From NCBI RefSeq assembly GCF_002140975.2, contig NZ_CP147247.1, positions 1 to 64,000 of the forward strand: a stretch of DNA of 64,000 nucleotides, in the 5' to 3' direction. The notes under the pieces are model-generated. The model made no database searches. It was not told the DNA's origin and was given only the letters and a program-made list of their open reading frames with translations. A program made the position numbers and the translations under genes. Of this stretch, positions 1 through 6,969 are shown piece after piece. This stretch comes from Enterococcus sp. 9E7_DIV0242 (GTDB taxonomy: Bacteria; Bacillota; Bacilli; Lactobacillales; Enterococcaceae). Numbering within the stretch: position 1 is the stretch's first letter; every line of letters begins with the position of its first letter.

Positions 1-1
1 G

Positions 2-709
2 GTGGTTCTTTATGAAGAAGACACAGTTCTTCATTTAGCGTTGCTGAAGCTCAATTATAAAGAGAACTACACGCATTTTGTTGATTACGAAGACGAAGCT
101 GTCTATAATAAGCTGATTATCAATCGAGCGATATTGCCATCTAAAACTCAAAAGCCGGATGAAGGTTTGGTTGTTAATCTGGACACATTAAGCTATGAGC
201 TTTTGGAAAAACGTTATGAGTTTTCAGGAGAGAAGCTATGGTATTTTTCTGAGAAAGTGATTCAATCACAGCCGGCACCGTCTCTAGAAGAAAATGTTAG
301 AGAAATTAAAAAGGCAGTGAAGCGGATTGGAAAGAAATTTGATGAAGACGAGTTTGAACTGATTGCTTCTGTTAAAGAAGCCGTATATGAGAGTATTGAA
401 GAAACGGGAACGATCGATAACCAACAAATCGCTGAACAGGTGTTTAAAGAAAATATTTCGGCACGAATGGCTTATCAGGAAGAGGTCAATGAATCGAAAT
501 TCGTCGATAAGACACCGCCTGTGAGAGAAGCTAGAGAGATTTCTGAAAAGAAATTTGGTAAACAAAAATTAAAAATGGACAATGGCATTGAGCTGATTGT
601 ACCATTAGAAGTCTATAGAAACAGTGAATTGATCGAATTTGTAAACAACCCGGATGGGACAGTCTCGATTACATTGAAGAATATTGAAAAAATCAGTAAT
701 CAATTATAG
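2..709 (+). CDS. Nucleoid-associated protein, NdpA/YejK-like (5' truncated by window edge)
   Basis: The reading frame is already open at the first base, so only the C-terminal 235 or so residues are visible and the start lies outside the window. The protein is acidic and lysine-rich, with a charged helical middle (about residues 90-190) and an ending typical of the 37-kDa nucleoid-associated protein family (NdpA/YejK). Members in E. coli bind the nucleoid; the role in Firmicutes is little known. The family assignment is from recalled resemblance of the C-terminal half, so it is moderate. The downstream 137 bases contain a structured intergenic repeat interrupted by an insertion sequence. Confidence 0.6.
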   Translation: MVLYEEDTVLHLALLKLNYKENYTHFVDYEDEAVYNKLIINRAILPSKTQKPDEGLVVNLDTLSYELLEKRYEFSGEKLWYFSEKVIQSQPAPSLEENVREIKKAVKRIGKKFDEDEFELIASVKEAVYESIEETGTIDNQQIAEQVFKENISARMAYQEEVNESKFVDKTPPVREAREISEKKFGKQKLKMDNGIELIVPLEVYRNSELIEFVNNPDGTVSITLKNIEKISNQL

Positions 710-782
710 GATTGCAATCGGACGAATGCAGCATGCTAAAAAGTGTAGAGCTGCTGTATTATCTTGCTATGAGAAAGAGGTC

Positions 783-846
783 GAGACTGAAGTGTTCAGC
801 TTCAAGCAATACGTTGCTTCTGTCTCATCGTTTATTTAGTTTTAAA
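783..846. repeat. Structured intergenic repeat, copy C (interrupted by the IS)
   Basis: This stretch shares the block TCAGCTTCAAGCAATA and a following TGTTTATT-like/GTTTTAAA block with the repeats near 27818-28190 and 48031-48135. It folds as GAGAC (783-787) with GTCTC (822-826), and inside that GAAGTG (789-794) with TGCTTC (815-820). The element is cut at GTTTTAAA by the ISL3 copy and resumes at 2553, where a different terminal hairpin (2567-2601) follows. Confidence 0.5.
839..846. repeat. Target-site duplication of IS copy 1 (left)
   Basis: GTTTTAAA, identical to 2553-2560 on the other side of the insertion sequence. The octamer is part of the intergenic repeat that was the insertion target. 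Confidence 0.9.
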
Positions 847-1037
847 GGTTCTATGTCAATTTGTGTTGGTAGGACAAAAAACTGAATAAAATCGTAGAAC
901 TTGGAATAAAAATCAGAGACATTCTGGTTTTGTTTCAAGTTCTTTTTTAGAAATAGGAGGACTTCTGCCAATTATCTGGGCAGCTGGCCGGAAGCGACTT
1001 GGCAAAAAGCGCCAATTCCATTCCTAAATCGAGTCAA

Positions 1038-1070
1038 AGTAGCTGTACATGTACTTGGATAACAGCTACT
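1038..1070. other. Hairpin in non-coding tail of the IS
   Basis: AGTAGCTGT (1038-1046) is perfectly complementary to ACAGCTACT (1062-1070), with the palindrome GTACATGTAC in the loop region. The same structure is kept in the other two IS copies (near 12212 and 20753). It may be a transcription-blocking or end-structure element of the IS. Confidence 0.5.
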
Positions 1071-1121
1071 AATTCCCGATTTACCTTTATAGCTGCAGAG
1101 ATATTGGTTGTGAGCCTCCTT

Positions 1122-2408
1122 TTAATCTTGAGAAAAAACAAGACCTTGAACAATGTAAATACGTGAACGAAAATGATAGAAATTGCGGTAGCCATAAGCC
1201 ACTCGTTTGATTACCTTAATCTTGTTGTTCAACCCTTCTGTAATGCCATTAGAAAAAGAAAAACTGAAAGCATTGGTAATTCCTTGTCTGTGCTTCTTGA
1301 AGAATCTCAATTTCTTTTTGAACCAGAAAGGCAGTCGGGGATCTAGTGTATCAAGTTCTTCAAAGAAACGCTTGGCGTCTCGATGAGTAAAGGCATATTT
1401 GAGAAATTGAACAGTATCGTAAGCAATGCGCAAGGTTGAATCATAGCTGAGTAATTCATCGACAATATCTGTTTGAGTTAATGGACGTTTGAACAGTGAA
1501 TGATAGGGACGATGTTGACTATCAAGTTCAGAGGAATCTTTTAAGAGTAACTTCCAATACCGTTTGAGTCGACGATATTGCTTCTGTTCTAGCGGTGAGG
1601 AATGCCGAAAGGCATTCATTGTCTTTATCCGCAGTTGATTTAACGCTCGATTCATCTGTTGGACAATGTGGAATCGGTCAGTGACGAGTTGGGCATTTGG
1701 AAACACAGACTTGAGTAATTGATCATAGCTCGCATTCATGTCCATGACCAGGTACTTTACGTTTTCTCGAGCTTCTTTTGTGTAACGCATAAAGTGTCGG
1801 GTTAAGTGTGTTAACCGTCGGTCTTCAAGGACTTCAAGAATCTTGTTGGTTTCTCCATTAACACAAATAAAACTCATTGCTCCTTCACAAGATTTCATTG
1901 ATTTGAATTCATCAATACATAAAATTTTTGGAAGAAATCGCCAGTTTGGAGAATAAGAAGTAGCTAGCTCTTCCATTAAGCGAAGAACCGTCACGTCTGA
2001 AACGAAATGTTTTTGGGCAATCTCTTTCCTAGAAACATTTTTCTTTAAATCAAGCATGATTTGGAGACAGAGCTGCTTCGATAAATGATGATGCTCTTCA
2101 ACTAACTCTGTTTGAGCGTGAAAAGTAGCGTGACACTCATGACAACGAAAGCGTGAACGTTTCAGCTCCAATAATGTCAAGCGACCATTAAAAACAGGTA
2201 ATTGAGTATATGTCCGATGGTAACCGTTTTTGATGATCTGTCCTTGATTTTTAATGCCACAGTTTCTACAATGTGTAGGTATATACGTAAGTGTTGCTTT
2301 GATGACCTGAGCCTTAACACCTTTTGAATGACTGTATTCAAGCCAATTCTCTCCAAAGGAGAGATGTTTATCTGTTAGTCCAAGCAATAATCTGGTATTC
2401 TTATCCAT
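1122..2408 (-). CDS. ISL3-family transposase (IS copy 1)
   Basis: This is a DDE transposase of the ISL3 family. The N-terminal part has two CxxC pairs (HCRNC and RCHEC) forming the zinc-finger domain, followed by a helix-turn-helix segment (RKEIAQKHFVSDVTVLRLM). The catalytic domain contains the DE-F and VMDMNASY motifs and the conserved ISL3 C-terminal helix region ending in a YGYRNF block. A frame continues upstream to an ATG at 2453, but the best ribosome binding site (GAAAGG, 9 nt upstream) serves the ATG at 2408 beginning MDKNTRLLLG, so that start is preferred. No frameshift is seen, and the protein (428 aa) is of normal family length. Confidence 0.92.
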   Translation of the reverse strand: MDKNTRLLLGLTDKHLSFGENWLEYSHSKGVKAQVIKATLTYIPTHCRNCGIKNQGQIIKNGYHRTYTQLPVFNGRLTLLELKRSRFRCHECHATFHAQTELVEEHHHLSKQLCLQIMLDLKKNVSRKEIAQKHFVSDVTVLRLMEELATSYSPNWRFLPKILCIDEFKSMKSCEGAMSFICVNGETNKILEVLEDRRLTHLTRHFMRYTKEARENVKYLVMDMNASYDQLLKSVFPNAQLVTDRFHIVQQMNRALNQLRIKTMNAFRHSSPLEQKQYRRLKRYWKLLLKDSSELDSQHRPYHSLFKRPLTQTDIVDELLSYDSTLRIAYDTVQFLKYAFTHRDAKRFFEELDTLDPRLPFWFKKKLRFFKKHRQGITNAFSFSFSNGITEGLNNKIKVIKRVAYGYRNFYHFRSRIYIVQGLVFSQD

Positions 2409-2566
2409 AGAGGAACAACCTTTCTGATGATTTGTGGTTTTAGACGATTTCATTTTATCAGTTTGTTGTTCCTTTTTTGTGTTTGAACACTCAAAAAAAT
2501 GCTGGTGAGTTTTCCTTTAGGAATTTCCACCAACACAATATATTGTAGAACCGTTTTAAATGCAGA

Positions 2567-2605
2567 ACGAGTGTAGGACATAACTCAAATCCTACACTCG
2601 TTTTG
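2567..2605. terminator. Rho-independent terminator, probably for the yxeA-like gene
   Basis: A perfect 12-bp stem, ACGAGTGTAGGA with TCCTACACTCGT, encloses an 11-nt loop. It lies directly downstream of the minus-strand yxeA-like gene. T-rich sequence follows on both strands, so it may act in both directions. Confidence 0.7.
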
Positions 2606-2609
2606 CCTA

Positions 2610-2987
2610 TTATTCTGTTTGTGTGCCTGAAAGGGCAGAGATTTTTTCCAGTGCTTTTTCAGGGACGCTGCTTTCGTTCACTTCTTCCCAACTGATGATG
2701 CCTTTACGCTCGTTGACCTTCAATTTTAGTAGCGCACCAATACGTAATGGTTTTTCTCTTGACTCATTCATTGTTTGAGTCGTTTCATTGCCATCCTTAT
2801 CAAAGGCTTTTTGCGTGTAATGATACGTTGTAAAGCTCTCTCCTTTAGAATCTTTTTCCTGAGAGACTTCACCAGTTGTTGTGATTTCTGTATAGTAGTC
2901 TTTTCCACCGTAGTAATAGTCGTAGGCAAACCATGCCCCTCCTGATAACAGAAGAAATACGATAAGTAATCCGATTAATTTTTTCAT
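2610..2987 (-). CDS. YxeA-family (DUF1093) secreted or anchored protein
   Basis: A 125-aa protein with a basic start and a hydrophobic segment at residues 4-23, which looks like a signal peptide or single membrane anchor. The remainder is a small extracytoplasmic domain with the YxeA/DUF1093 pattern: YY near the start, a YHYTQKAFDKDGNE strand, REKPLRIGALLKLKV, then the WEEV motif followed by PEKALEKI. Function in the family is unknown. The start has a GAGGTG ribosome binding site. It is transcribed alone, ending at the hairpin at 2567-2605. Family assignment is good; function is not inferable. Confidence 0.75.
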   Translation of the reverse strand: MKKLIGLLIVFLLLSGGAWFAYDYYYGGKDYYTEITTTGEVSQEKDSKGESFTTYHYTQKAFDKDGNETTQTMNESREKPLRIGALLKLKVNERKGIISWEEVNESSVPEKALEKISALSGTQTE

Positions 2988-3099
2988 GTTTTTTCACCTC
3001 GTAGACTATTATCGCCATTTTTTTCTTTTTTTACCATCGAAAGGCCTTTCCAAAAAGTGACAGTTTTGTTAGTCTGTATTCAGTATAGAGAGGGGATGA

Positions 3100-3423
3100 A
3101 TGTACATGGAGTGGGTTCAAGTGGTAATTGATCGTCCAATTGGCTACCAGGATAGCTTTGGAAATGTTTACCCAATCAATTATGGGTATGTTGAAGGGGT
3201 TCTTGGCGGAGATGGAGAAGAACAGGACGTGTATATTTTAGGGGTAACTGAACCGATAAAACAATTTGAGGGAGAAAAAATTGCGGTCATCCATCGGGAA
3301 GATGATGTGGAAGAGAAATGGGTCGCTGTACCCAAGGGTGTATGTCTGTCTGTCGAGCAAATTGCAAAGGCAGTGCATTTTATTGAACAATATTTTGATT
3401 CTTCTATTGAAATGCTGAACTGA
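3100..3423 (+). CDS. Short inorganic pyrophosphatase-like protein
   Basis: A 107-aa protein carrying parts of the soluble type I pyrophosphatase fold: VVIDRPIGYQDSFG, YPINYGYVEGVLGGDGEEQDVYILG, and a C-terminal FIEQYFDS. The DGEEQDVYILG stretch corresponds to the D-x-D-xxDV metal-binding loop of true pyrophosphatases (DGDPxDVLV), but the first metal-ligand pattern is changed and the protein is much shorter than the usual 170 aa or more. It may be a degenerate or repurposed member. AGGGG at 3091-3095 serves the ATG at 3100 (the ATG at 3106 is an alternative). Catalytic activity should not be assumed. Confidence 0.65.
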   Translation: MYMEWVQVVIDRPIGYQDSFGNVYPINYGYVEGVLGGDGEEQDVYILGVTEPIKQFEGEKIAVIHREDDVEEKWVAVPKGVCLSVEQIAKAVHFIEQYFDSSIEMLN

Positions 3424-3525
3424 GTGGTTAGACAAATTCTTATTTTTGACTAAAGCTAGAAGTTGAAAAATACATTTTTGACAATCTCATGGTAAAATAA
3501 GGTCAAAGATAGGAGGAAGATAATT

Positions 3526-4230
3526 ATGCTACCATTATATGGATTTTTAGATCCGACATATCTGTTGGTCATACTCGGGCTAGTCATTTCTATGGCAGCG
3601 TCAGCCTATGTCAACAGCACGTTTAAAAAATATGATCAAGTAAAGAGTAGAAACAATGTTACAGGAACTCAGGCTGCTCAATTTATTCTTCAATCTGAGA
3701 ATATTCGTGATGTAGGGGTTCAGCCAATTTCCGGTCATTTAACGGACAACTATAACTCTGGGAATAAAACGCTCAGTTTATCTGAAGCGACTGCTCGTTC
3801 CACCTCAGTAGCGGCTATAGGTGTGGCAGCACATGAATGTGGCCATGCTGTTCAAGACAACAAAAGCTATATTCCCTTGAAGCTTAGAGCTGCAATCGTT
3901 CCAGTGGCTAACTTTGGTTCAATGCTTTCTTTTCCGATAATTATGATTGGTGTATTACTGAGTTGGAATCAAACGCTGATCAATATTGGTATCCTTGCTT
4001 TTTCTCTGGCATTACTCTTTCAATTGGTTACGTTGCCTGTAGAATTCAATGCGTCCAGAAGAGCACTAAAGATTCTAGGTGAGGGCGATTTACTGACAGC
4101 AGAAGAATTACCAATGGCGAGAAAAGTATTGTTTGCTGCCGCATTGACTTATGTGGCTGCTGCGCTATCAACATTTTTACAGCTGCTGCGCCTGATTATT
4201 CTTTTTGGCGGGAATAATAGAAGAAATTGA
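3526..4230 (+). CDS. yugP: YugP-like membrane zinc metallopeptidase
   Basis: A 234-aa membrane protein of the Zn_peptidase_2 (YugP) family. A transmembrane helix near residues 10-28 is followed by a cytoplasmic or extracellular stretch, the HExxH zinc motif HECGH at residues 103-107, and three further hydrophobic helices (about 125-150, 150-175 and 200-228). The conserved PVEFNASRRAL motif, which supplies a later zinc ligand Glu, lies between the last helices. The substrate is unknown. A strong AGGAGGA site precedes the ATG. The next gene follows after about 80 bases and may be separately transcribed. Confidence 0.88.
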   Translation: MLPLYGFLDPTYLLVILGLVISMAASAYVNSTFKKYDQVKSRNNVTGTQAAQFILQSENIRDVGVQPISGHLTDNYNSGNKTLSLSEATARSTSVAAIGVAAHECGHAVQDNKSYIPLKLRAAIVPVANFGSMLSFPIIMIGVLLSWNQTLINIGILAFSLALLFQLVTLPVEFNASRRALKILGEGDLLTAEELPMARKVLFAAALTYVAAALSTFLQLLRLIILFGGNNRRN

Positions 4231-4307
4231 TCGTTATCGGTTGAAATATTGGGTTGTCACAAGCCTTTGTGCTATGATAAATATAATTAAATAGTAGGGA
4301 GTGGAGT

Positions 4308-4646
4308 ATGATGAAAACATCTACAAAAATCACCGTTGGATTAAGTATTGCTGCAGTGGCAGGAGTCGTTGTTGCAGTAACTGCTTCAGAAAAAATAGTC
4401 AAGAAGGTCTCTCACTTATCAAATCGCTGCAAAGCGAAAAAGATCGTTCATGACAAATTTGGTGGCAACGATAAAATTATGGAAGTGGTCGATCATCTGT
4501 CAGATAATGAACTAGATTCTGTTTTAAACCTTTTAGACAAAGTCAAAGAAGGACGCGAAAAGGCTTCTGACTATAGTGAAAAAGCCAAGGATAGTGCGGA
4601 CAACGTAAAAGAACGTTTTTTAAGCTTTATTGAAGAACTGATTTAA
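4308..4646 (+). CDS. Small membrane-anchored helical protein, unknown function
   Basis: A 112-aa protein with one N-terminal hydrophobic segment (about residues 8-26), then a basic stretch and a charged helical tail rich in Lys, Glu and Ala (KVKEGREKASDYSEKAKDSADNVKERF). This arrangement resembles YtxH-type stress-related anchors but no clear family signature is seen. ATG codons at 4308 and 4311 share the GGGAGTGGAG ribosome binding region. A strong terminator follows immediately, so it is probably monocistronic. Confidence 0.6.
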   Translation: MMKTSTKITVGLSIAAVAGVVVAVTASEKIVKKVSHLSNRCKAKKIVHDKFGGNDKIMEVVDHLSDNELDSVLNLLDKVKEGREKASDYSEKAKDSADNVKERFLSFIEELI

Positions 4647-4655
4647 TAAGAACCT

Positions 4656-4688
4656 GTGAGCAGAACGCAAGACGTTCTGCTCACTTTT
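4656..4688 (+). terminator. Rho-independent terminator
   Basis: GTGAGCAGAACG (4656-4667) pairs perfectly with CGTTCTGCTCAC (4673-4684) around a 5-nt loop, followed by TTTT. It ends the small membrane protein gene. Confidence 0.88.
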
Positions 4689-4773
4689 AATTTTTCAAGA
4701 ACCATAGACAGCATTTAAGCCAATCAGTATAATGAAACAGATAAACAAAAGGAATGTCACGGAGGAAAACGAA

Positions 4774-5286
4774 ATGAAAGAACCGATTTCCGGTTTGACG
4801 TTAGAAGAGAAAGAGCTCTTTATGAGAGAAGCGATCCGTTTAGCAGAGAAGGCCAGAGCAGTCGATGAGGTGCCAATTGGGGCAGTTATTGTATTAGGTG
4901 GGGAAATAATTGGCGTTGGTTATAACCTGCGTGAGCATACACAGCAGGCAGCTTCTCATGCGGAAATGACTGCGATCGAAGCCGCCTGTAAGCGAGTTGG
5001 CAGTTGGCGATTAGAAGGAGCGCAACTGTTTGTGACGCTTGAGCCTTGCCCAATGTGCAGTGGGGCGATGCTTCTGGCTCGAGTCGATGAAGTATATTAT
5101 GGTGCGCCTGATCCAAAGGGCGGCACAGCAGGCACCTTAATGAATCTGTTGGATGATCCACGTTTTAATCATACAGCATATGTTGAAGGTGGCATTTTAG
5201 GCGAGATTTGTGGTCAGATGCTGACTGATTTTTTCAAAGGCTTGCGTGAAAAAAAGAAAGAATTAAAAAGACAAAAGAAAGACTAG
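4774..5286 (+). CDS. tadA: tRNA-specific adenosine deaminase
   Basis: TadA converts adenosine 34 to inosine in the wobble position of tRNA-Arg(ACG). The zinc site is complete: HAE at residues 62-64 (His ligand and catalytic Glu) and PCPMC at 91-95 (two Cys ligands). Length, 170 aa, is normal. The start at 4774 is chosen over an upstream in-frame ATG at 4732 because GGAGG sits 8 nt before it and the upstream segment looks like leader. The C-terminus is strongly basic (KKKELKRQKKD), as in Gram-positive TadA. It is followed at once by the small SRP RNA gene, a conserved neighbourhood in Firmicutes. Confidence 0.95.
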   Translation: MKEPISGLTLEEKELFMREAIRLAEKARAVDEVPIGAVIVLGGEIIGVGYNLREHTQQAASHAEMTAIEAACKRVGSWRLEGAQLFVTLEPCPMCSGAMLLARVDEVYYGAPDPKGGTAGTLMNLLDDPRFNHTAYVEGGILGEICGQMLTDFFKGLREKKKELKRQKKD

Positions 5287-5306
5287 CCAAAAAAAACAAA
5301 ATGAGG

Positions 5307-5312
5307 TATACT
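5307..5312 (+). promoter_or_regulatory. -10 box of the SRP RNA promoter
   Basis: TATACT lies 7 nt before the inferred 5' end of the SRP RNA. No good -35 box is seen at the expected distance inside the tadA 3' end, so the promoter is only half supported. Confidence 0.5.
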
Positions 5313-5316
5313 AATA

Positions 5317-5405
5317 AATGCCGAAAGGCAGGACAATGGTGGGCCAGTGAAGCGTGTCAGATCTGGAAGGAAGCAGCACTAAGCAGGTGCCACCATGTGT
5401 CTGTA
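5317..5405 (+). ncRNA. ffs: Small signal recognition particle RNA (4.5S type)
   Basis: The region holds the conserved domain IV core GTCAGATCTGGAAGGAAGCA followed by GCACTAAGCAG, flanked by a closing stem: GGACAATGGTGG near 5331-5342 pairs with CCACCATGTGTC near 5391-5402. A small TGCC-GAAA-GGCA hairpin sits at the 5' end. It is the short form without an Alu domain. The RNA binds Ffh and targets ribosomes to the membrane. The position directly after tadA is typical; dnaX, often next, is not here. Exact ends are estimated. Confidence 0.92.
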
Positions 5406-5422
5406 TATAACATTGATACGAC

Positions 5423-5445
5423 AGGGCTTAAGCCCTTTTTATTTT
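5423..5445 (+). terminator. Terminator after the SRP RNA
   Basis: AGGGC-TTAA-GCCCT followed by a T-rich tract. Confidence 0.8.
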
Positions 5446-5578
5446 GGTTAAAAATTGCTAGTTGTCTTTCTCAATTTCGATTTGGTCTGAGGATTTGTTG
5501 TTCATTTTTGCTAATCATGTTGATGTAGATGATAGGCGAGTAATAGTATGTAGTTTAGACTGAAAAAAAGAGTTTCTA

Positions 5579-5607
5579 TTGACAATTACTGTTGGTTATT
5601 TTAAGAT
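5579..5607 (+). promoter_or_regulatory. Sigma-A promoter for tRNA-Leu(GAG)
   Basis: TTGACA at 5579-5584 and TAAGAT at 5602-5607, separated by 17 bp. The tRNA begins about 50 bp downstream. The rest of 5446-5657 contains no gene. Confidence 0.75.
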
Positions 5608-5657
5608 TACAAGAGTATTGTGCTTCTCACTTTTTGAGTTTTGCGCATCCAAAACAA

Positions 5658-5741
5658 GCGGTCATGGCGGAATGGCAGACGCGCCAGCTTGAGGGGCTGG
5701 TGGGAGGATCTCCCGTGGAAGTTCGAGTCTTCTTGGCCGCA
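5658..5741 (+). tRNA. tRNA-Leu (anticodon GAG)
   Basis: The 7-bp acceptor stem GCGGTCA/TGGCCGC has one G-U pair and is followed by discriminator A. The anticodon loop is CTTGAGG, giving GAG (reads CUC/CUU). A long variable arm (GGGAGGATCTCCC) marks it as a class II tRNA, and GTTCGAGTC forms the T arm. CCA is not encoded. Open frames across it are artefacts. Confidence 0.95.
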
Positions 5742-5901
5742 TCTTATTTATTCAAAGTTATCTGGTGTTCATGGTCAAAACGTATGTGTTTGGCGGGTGA
5801 ATGCTGGATTTTTTAATATTCCTCATAGTTTCAACGATAAAACACGGATAGAACAGAGGAGCAGTCGATGAAGAGCTTCCAGTAAAGTAACCTTTATTTC
5901 C

Positions 5902-5939
5902 AAAAAAAGAGCGACTGAGTCTACGTACATCTCAATCGC
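5902..5939 (-). terminator. Terminator of the GNAT gene
   Basis: On the minus strand a 9-bp stem (GCGATTGAG with CTCAGTCGC, one mismatch) is followed by a run of seven T. Confidence 0.75.
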
Positions 5940-5956
5940 GGAACAATCAGAAATCC

Positions 5957-6496
5957 CTAAATTTCTGTTTGTTGATAGGTTTCTCTATCGATCATAAAAA
6001 GGTAGTGAGGCATATCGATGCCCATATATGTCTTAACAAAACGTTTTTCAGGGAGCATACCGTTGCGAATCGCAACCTTCATAGAGGGGAGGTTCGTATC
6101 TCTAATAATTGAAACAACAGCAGAGGTATTTGTTTGCTCAAATGCATATTTTTTGCAAAGCGCAGCAGCTTCTATAGCGTAGCCTTTATGCCAGTGTTCC
6201 TTTTTGAGGTGGTAGCCAATTTCAAGATACTCTGTTCCATCCACGTGTTGCATTGTTAAACCACATTCTCCAACAACTGTATCTAGTTCTTTATCTTTGA
6301 TTCCCCATAATCCAAAGCCGTTCGTTTGGTAGCTTTCAAGATTCCAAGAAAGCCAGTTAGCTACTTCCTCATCTGTAAAGGCGTGTTCATAAGCGTACAT
6401 TACCTCGGGATCTTGAAGAAAAGCCTTCAGGTCTAAAAGATGCGTGTCTGACCATGGGAATAGCCGTAAGCGTTGTGATTCTATTTGTAAAGCCAT
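5957..6496 (-). CDS. GNAT-family N-acetyltransferase (RimJ/RimL-like)
   Basis: A 179-aa acetyltransferase of the GNAT_3/RimJ-RimL type, which transfers acetyl from acetyl-CoA to an amine. Typical elements are the start LQIESQRLRLFPWS, the central GLWGIKDKELDTVVGECGL strand, EIGYHLKKEHWHKGYAIEA (the acetyl-CoA binding motif A), and IRDTNLPSMKVAIRNGM. The start at 6496 has GGAGGT 8 nt upstream, so the 22-codon upstream extension is rejected. The substrate (ribosomal protein N-terminus, antibiotic or other) cannot be told. It lies between two tRNA-Leu genes on the opposite strand. Confidence 0.82.
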   Translation of the reverse strand: MALQIESQRLRLFPWSDTHLLDLKAFLQDPEVMYAYEHAFTDEEVANWLSWNLESYQTNGFGLWGIKDKELDTVVGECGLTMQHVDGTEYLEIGYHLKKEHWHKGYAIEAAALCKKYAFEQTNTSAVVSIIRDTNLPSMKVAIRNGMLPEKRFVKTYMGIDMPHYLFMIDRETYQQTEI

Positions 6497-6718
6497 ATAA
6501 TCAACCTCCTCTGATATAAAATAATGCTTGTGCATTTTATCATATCTTTTGAAGAACGACAATTATAGAATTAGGATGTCGGCTTGTTAGAGAGAGGTCA
6601 TTTAAAAGCTCGAAAAGCAGGAGATAGCTCAATCCATTGAATGCAATAACTCGCGAAAATTAGTGAGCAATCCATACTAAGGATTTACCCACAGCTTGCT
6701 TTTTATTTGTGTTATGGG

Positions 6719-6747
6719 TTGACAAAATTTAGCTAAAACTTTATGAT
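6719..6747 (+). promoter_or_regulatory. Sigma-A promoter for tRNA-Leu(CAG)
   Basis: A consensus TTGACA (6719-6724), a 17-bp spacer and TATGAT (6742-6747). Transcription should begin near 6754, about 30 nt before the mature tRNA. Confidence 0.88.
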
Positions 6748-6785
6748 AAATAGGTCGGCGAGTTGCCGATGCCAATGGTTATTTT

Positions 6786-6869
6786 GCGGTCATGGCGGAA
6801 TTGGCAGACGCGCTAGCTTCAGGCGCTAGTGGTAGAAATACCGTGGAAGTTCGAGTCTTCTTGACCGCA
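6786..6869 (+). tRNA. tRNA-Leu (anticodon CAG)
   Basis: The acceptor stem GCGGTCA/TGACCGC is perfect and followed by A. The anticodon loop CTTCAGG gives CAG (reads CUG). A long variable arm marks it as class II. It is very similar to the tRNA-Leu(GAG) 1.1 kb upstream, particularly in the D and T arms. CCA is not encoded. Confidence 0.95.
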
Positions 6870-6876
6870 TCAGATG

Positions 6877-6907
6877 AGACAGAGTATGGTTGCTCTGTCT
6901 TTTTTTA
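6877..6907 (+). terminator. Terminator of tRNA-Leu(CAG)
   Basis: AGACAGAG (6877-6884) pairs with CTCTGTCT (6893-6900) and is followed by T7. Confidence 0.88.
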
Positions 6908-6924
6908 TTGTTTTTTTAGACTAA

Positions 6925-6958
6925 GAAACACCGGCTTTCTTTTGAAATCCGGTGTTTC
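6925..6958. terminator. Hairpin at the end of the PH-domain gene
   Basis: GAAACACCGG (6925-6934) pairs perfectly with CCGGTGTTTC (6949-6958). It lies between the convergent tRNA and PH-domain genes; the T tract is weak on the minus strand. Confidence 0.6.
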
Positions 6959-6969
6959 TGATCTATCGA

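Larger units (their letters stand above)
847..2552 (-). mobile_element. ISL3-family insertion sequence, copy 1 (complete)
   Basis: The element is 1706 bp with imperfect terminal inverted repeats. The left end reads GGTTCTATGTCAATTTGTGT; the right end, read inward on the minus strand, reads GGTTCTACAATATATTGTGT. A perfect 8-bp direct repeat, GTTTTAAA, flanks it at 839-846 and 2553-2560, which is the target-site duplication expected for ISL3 elements and indicates simple transposition. One transposase gene on the minus strand is followed by about 275 bp of non-coding, hairpin-rich DNA at the left end. All parts needed for mobility appear intact. Confidence 0.95.

Noticed and set aside
4732..4773. 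N-terminal extension of TadA
   Set aside because: The GGAGG site and family length support the start at 4774.
5301..5528. 75-codon frame over the SRP RNA
   Set aside because: The conserved RNA structure explains this region; no ribosome binding site.
5592..5871. Open frames of 74 and 76 codons over tRNA-Leu(GAG)
   Set aside because: They cross the tRNA gene and have no ribosome binding site or family likeness.
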